64,000 nucleotides of DNA from Elusimicrobiota bacterium (GTDB taxonomy: Bacteria; CG03; SLGR01). The position numbers were made by a program, and so were the translations under genes. The notes under the pieces are model-generated. The model did not search any database. It was not told the origin of the DNA and saw nothing but the letters and a program-made list of their open reading frames with translations. Positions 61,410 through 64,000 of this stretch are shown here, piece by piece; position 1 is the first letter of the stretch; the number at the start of each line of letters is the position of its first letter. The DNA is taken from assembly GCA_003553445.1 (NCBI GenBank), contig PWEK01000052.1, forward strand, positions 1 to 64,000, given 5' to 3'.

Positions 61410-62080
61410 AGCAGCTTTTTAATAAGTTTAAAGTCTTTTTCAGTTTCCGCTTTTTTAGAAGGGCTTCTTAAAAGATAAGCAGGGTGGTATGTAGGAACTA
61501 TTTTTACTTTTGTATTTGAAAATCTCTTCTCAAATATATTACCCCTCAGCTTGGTAATCCCCGTTTTTCTTTTCAGTATTGTCCGGGTTGATGGAGACCC
61601 GAGTGTAACAACTACACTTGGTCTGATTAAATCCATCTGCTTTTCAAGGAATTTCTTTATACACACACCGGTCTCCTCTTCAGTCGGAGGCCTGTCATTG
61701 CCCCTTTTTTCAGGGTTGCTGGGATCTTTCATTGGATGACACTTTACTATGTTTGTTATAAATACATCTTTTCTCTCAAGCCCAAGGTTATCCCGGATAA
61801 TACTGTCAAGTAATTTTCCGGCTCTTCCAACAAATACCTCGCCTCTGTGGTCTTCCACAAAACCAGGGCCTTCTCCGATAAACATAATCTCGGTGTTATA
61901 GGTTCCATTACCAAAACATGGATTTAACCTGTATCTGCCAAGCCGGCAAGCCCTGCACTCCTCCATCTGTTTTTTTAATTCGTCCAACTGAAGGTTTTTA
62001 TTTCTTTTAGGAGAAAACCATAATCCTTCTTCTCCCGCATCCATTCGCAACTGAATATATTTTTTAAACTTTTCTTTCAT
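61406..62080 (-). CDS. Family 4 uracil-DNA glycosylase (Fe-S UDG)
   Basis: Thermostable-type uracil-DNA glycosylase with a [4Fe-4S] cluster. The first two Cys are in MEECRACRLGR. The active-site segment is IMFIGEGPGFVEDHRGEVFVGRAGKLLD, quoted here in two overlapping parts; VFITNIVKCHP follows, and PTYHPAYLLR near the end holds the catalytic His. I prefer the ATG at 62080, which makes an ATGA overlap with coaB; a GTG at 62101 is also open. Its position between coaB and priA is shared with other candidate-phylum genomes as I recall them. Confidence 0.95.
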   Translation of the reverse strand: MKEKFKKYIQLRMDAGEEGLWFSPKRNKNLQLDELKKQMEECRACRLGRYRLNPCFGNGTYNTEIMFIGEGPGFVEDHRGEVFVGRAGKLLDSIIRDNLGLERKDVFITNIVKCHPMKDPSNPEKRGNDRPPTEEETGVCIKKFLEKQMDLIRPSVVVTLGSPSTRTILKRKTGITKLRGNIFEKRFSNTKVKIVPTYHPAYLLRSPSKKAETEKDFKLIKKLL

Positions 62081-62715
62081 TTCCCCAGTAATTTTGAGCA
62101 CTCCTTCAATATAATCTCTGCCGAAGTATCTATATCAATATTTTTATATCCCCTGTATCCCTCCTCAGAGATAACAAGAAAACTCCTGTTTTCCTTTCCG
62201 AAATTCTCTGTGCTGTTTGCAATCATAATCTGGCAATTTTTTTCCTTCATCTTCCTGACAGCCGCTTTTTCATCAGTTTTATCCGAAAGGGAAAACCCCA
62301 CAAGAACCTTTGAATTTCTGTTTTCTCCGGCCCATTTCAATATATCCGGATTTCTCTCCAGCTGCATTGATATTCTTTTCTTTTTAATTCCTCTTTTGGA
62401 TATCTTACGAAAACTTCTCAGCGGTCTATAGTCGCATACTGCAGCAGAAGAAATAAAAACATCACACCATTTATAGGCTTCTTTTACAGCTGAAAACATA
62501 TCCCTTGCGCTCTCGGCATATTTGTGGCTCCACCTTCTGTCTTGATGTTCTTTAACGGATGAAACTAAAAAAACTGATGCCCCCTCTAATACAGCCCTCC
62601 GGGCTACTGCAGCGCCCATCATTCCGCTTGACCTGTTTGTGAGGTATCTTACCGTATCCCACATCTCCCGCGAAGGACCCGCAGTTATCAATATATTTGA
62701 GCCTTTAAGGCTCAT
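62077..62715 (-). CDS. coaB: Phosphopantothenate--cysteine ligase (CoaB, stand-alone)
   Basis: Second half of what is usually the fused CoaBC protein, 212 residues. It joins cysteine to 4'-phosphopantothenate. Signatures are ILITAGPSREMWDTVRYLTNRSSG at the start (given as ILITAGPSREM and RYLTNRSSGMMG), ISSAAVCDYRP, and LVGFSLSDKT. The gene overlaps coaC by 11 bp in a different frame, with no good ribosome-binding site. The junction includes five A's; removing one would fuse the two frames, so a frameshift or slippage is possible. Split genes are also known. Confidence 0.9.
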   Translation of the reverse strand: MSLKGSNILITAGPSREMWDTVRYLTNRSSGMMGAAVARRAVLEGASVFLVSSVKEHQDRRWSHKYAESARDMFSAVKEAYKWCDVFISSAAVCDYRPLRSFRKISKRGIKKKRISMQLERNPDILKWAGENRNSKVLVGFSLSDKTDEKAAVRKMKEKNCQIMIANSTENFGKENRSFLVISEEGYRGYKNIDIDTSAEIILKECSKLLGK

Positions 62716-63265
62716 TTTTATATGAAGAATGGCCGGATTCTTTAAGTGAGTTGTTGACTTTTTTGATAATATCCGCCGGCTCTTCCATTCTCCCGACGCC
62801 TTTTTCTCCGGAGGCTAATTTACCCCGTGCAGGGCCTATAATCCTGAAACCTCTTTCTTTTAAATTTTGTAAATTGTTTTGTGTTGCACAATTTTTATAC
62901 ATATTCTTGTGCATTGCGGGACATAAATAAACAGGACCGTCATAATCCAGTATAATCGCGGTCAACAACTCATCGGCTATACCTACAGACAGTTTGGCAA
63001 GGGTTGTGGCTGTTGCCGGCGCAACTATAATTAAATCAGCCCACCCGGCAAGTCCGGTATGCTTTTCATTAAATGTTCTTTCAAAAAGATCCGTGTATAC
63101 CCTGTTGGATGTTAAGCCCGAAAATGTATGCGATGTTATAAATTTTTCGGCCGATTTTGTCATGACAGTTTTCACTTCATGCGAGCTTTTAATAAGCCGG
63201 GATGCAAGCTCTGCAGACTTATATGCGGAAATCCCCCCGCAAACCCCCAGTAATACCCTTGCCAT
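62705..63265 (-). CDS. coaC: Phosphopantothenoylcysteine decarboxylase (CoaC, stand-alone)
   Basis: Flavoprotein decarboxylase step of CoA synthesis, 186 residues. The flavin-binding start is VLLGVCGGISAYKSAELASRL, given here as LLGVCGGISAYKS, with the active-site His in HTGLAGWADLIIVAPATATTL (HTGLAGWAD, IVAPATATT). The PXMNXXMW-type motif reads CPAMHKNMY, with His in place of Asn, a position normally important for catalysis in CoaBC. The length and end (EEPADIIKKVNN) match the CoaC half of CoaBC. It follows rpoZ in the classic gmk-rpoZ-coaBC order. Confidence 0.92.
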   Translation of the reverse strand: MARVLLGVCGGISAYKSAELASRLIKSSHEVKTVMTKSAEKFITSHTFSGLTSNRVYTDLFERTFNEKHTGLAGWADLIIVAPATATTLAKLSVGIADELLTAIILDYDGPVYLCPAMHKNMYKNCATQNNLQNLKERGFRIIGPARGKLASGEKGVGRMEEPADIIKKVNNSLKESGHSSYKNEP

Positions 63266-63271
63266 TTCAGT

Positions 63272-63535
63272 TTATCCCGACTTTACCGCCGCCTCAGTAT
63301 TTTTTTCTTTTTCCTGCTCTTCTTCCTGGGATTTTTTCTCGTCTTTTTCCTTTTCGGGTTTATCCTTTCCAGTTTTTTCAATTATCAAATCAGCCATTAC
63401 TTTGTCAATTTTAGGGGGAGACCCTATTCCTGCTGTTTTAAGGAATTCCTCTTTGTATTTTTTTGAAGCTTTTACTGCGAACTCCCACGGATTATCTACA
63501 TTATTGATGATTAACTTTCTTGTTTTTTCGTCCAC
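63272..63535 (-). CDS. rpoZ: RNA polymerase omega subunit
   Basis: Small RNA polymerase assembly subunit, 87 residues. Sequence similarity is modest: NPWEFAVKASKKYKEEFLKTAG corresponds to the N-terminal omega helices (shown as NPWEFAVKASKKY), and KVMADLIIEKTGK to the conserved ALREI-type helix. A Glu/Lys-rich tail follows. The identification leans on its place between gmk and coaBC, where rpoZ is found in many bacteria. Confidence 0.8.
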   Translation of the reverse strand: MDEKTRKLIINNVDNPWEFAVKASKKYKEEFLKTAGIGSPPKIDKVMADLIIEKTGKDKPEKEKDEKKSQEEEQEKEKNTEAAVKSG

Positions 63536-63544
63536 TTTTTCTCC

Positions 63545-64000
63545 TTAAGGTATCTTTAACTTTCTTTCCTGCGCCTTTACTATAGATTTCAATTCTGCTA
63601 TGGCGTCTTTCAACTCACGGTTTAAAACGTAATAATCATATTTATGAGCCGCCTCAACTTCGCTGTATGCATTTTCAAGGCGTTTTTCTATTTCCTCTTC
63701 TGAATTCTGCCTTCTTTTCCTGAGCCGCCTTTTAAGCTCTTCCATAGATGGAGGCAGTATAAAAATCAGCACCGCCTCCGGAATTTTTCTTTTCACCTGC
63801 ATTCCCCCCTGAACGTCTATATCAAGAACCACACATTTACCCTTATTGAGGGACCTCTTTACAAATTCGCCTGATGTTCCGTAGTAAGCTCCATGAACCC
63901 TGGCCCATTCTAGCAATGTTTTTTCGTTAATTCTTTTTTTAAACTCTTTTTCAGTAACAAATTCATAATCAACCCCCCTTTTTTCAGCTCCTCTGGGTTT
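63545..64000 (-). CDS. gmk: Guanylate kinase (5' part cut off by window edge)
   Basis: GMP kinase. The frame is open to the right edge, so the P-loop and start lie outside; about 151 residues are visible. They begin KPRGAEKRGVDYEFVT (the family TRxPRxGExxGxDYxFV motif) and continue with LLEWARVHGAYYGTS, VVLDIDVQGGMQVKRK, IFILPPSMEELKRRL and a final helix. The TTG at 63916 is internal, not a real start. The enzyme supplies GDP for nucleotide and GDP-mannose pools. Confidence 0.96.
   Translation of the reverse strand, partial: KPRGAEKRGVDYEFVTEKEFKKRINEKTLLEWARVHGAYYGTSGEFVKRSLNKGKCVVLDIDVQGGMQVKRKIPEAVLIFILPPSMEELKRRLRKRRQNSEEEIEKRLENAYSEVEAAHKYDYYVLNRELKDAIAELKSIVKAQERKLKIP

Noticed and set aside
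1-64000. rRNA, tRNA, CRISPR array or prophage
   Set aside because: The gaps are too short and show no tRNA cloverleaf, no regularly spaced repeats and no phage genes.

Overview
This is a gene-dense stretch of a bacterial chromosome of moderate-to-low GC. No gap between genes exceeds about 230 bp, and no rRNA, tRNA, phage or CRISPR locus was found. The organism is diderm: it has an outer-membrane barrel protein (41614-42603), lipoproteins, an AMIN-type cell-wall amidase and a type II secretion/type IV pilus set. It makes isoprenoids by the MEP pathway. Radical-SAM, ferredoxin and RnfD-like proteins suggest anaerobic life. The mix of families (DUF116, DUF4168, PorV/UPF0164-like protein, RAYT, split CoaB/CoaC) fits an uncultured candidate phylum such as Omnitrophota or Elusimicrobiota-like lineages. 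That placement is inference only.

Layout. 0-7 kb: an Na+/H+-type antiporter cut by the left edge, two coupled MgtE magnesium transporters, then on the minus strand a pair of DUF4168 lipoproteins and the nickel regulator NikR. 7-11 kb: an osmolyte cluster with a D-glycerate 3-kinase and the one-step mannosylglycerate synthase Mgs on the plus strand, facing the two-step enzymes MpgS and MpgP on the minus strand. 11-24 kb: an RNase Z-like hydrolase, AmrS and a ferredoxin, a GT2-like/PAP2 fusion, a third MgtE, two tandem GT4 glycosyltransferases (the second looks degenerate), a GH65 phosphorylase fused to CBS domains, a class V aminotransferase and PurH. 24-34 kb: groESL with its own promoter and terminator, a BirA-CoaX fusion, NadC, UvrB, SurE, YjbQ, MurI, an amidase and a TPR protein. 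34-38 kb: prepilin peptidase, pilin and GspF, split by a RAYT-like gene bounded by perfect 28-bp inverted repeats; a third copy of the repeat core lies 24 kb away beside mpgS. 38-46 kb: Pta, CoaD, RecG, L28, the barrel protein, MnmA, CysE and a cysteine desulfurase. 46-56 kb: one long co-directional run rpsB-tsf-pyrH-frr-uppS-cdsA-dxr-rseP-ispG-proS-rnfD, largely coupled by 4-bp overlaps. 56-64 kb: DUF1015, then gmk-rpoZ-coaC-coaB-udg-priA-def-fmt-DUF116, with gmk cut by the right edge.

The most distinctive parts are: both mannosylglycerate routes side by side with a glycerate kinase that can move glycerate between them; the GH65-CBS fusion and degenerate GT pair nearby; a repeat-bounded transposase-like gene that has lost its HUH histidines; an in-frame amber codon in an otherwise intact dxr; and an 86-bp overlap of rpsB and tsf. 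Several genes (mpgS, the RNase Z-like gene, coaD, rpmB) have promoter-like -10 boxes only 6-8 bases before the start codon, which suggests leaderless transcripts.
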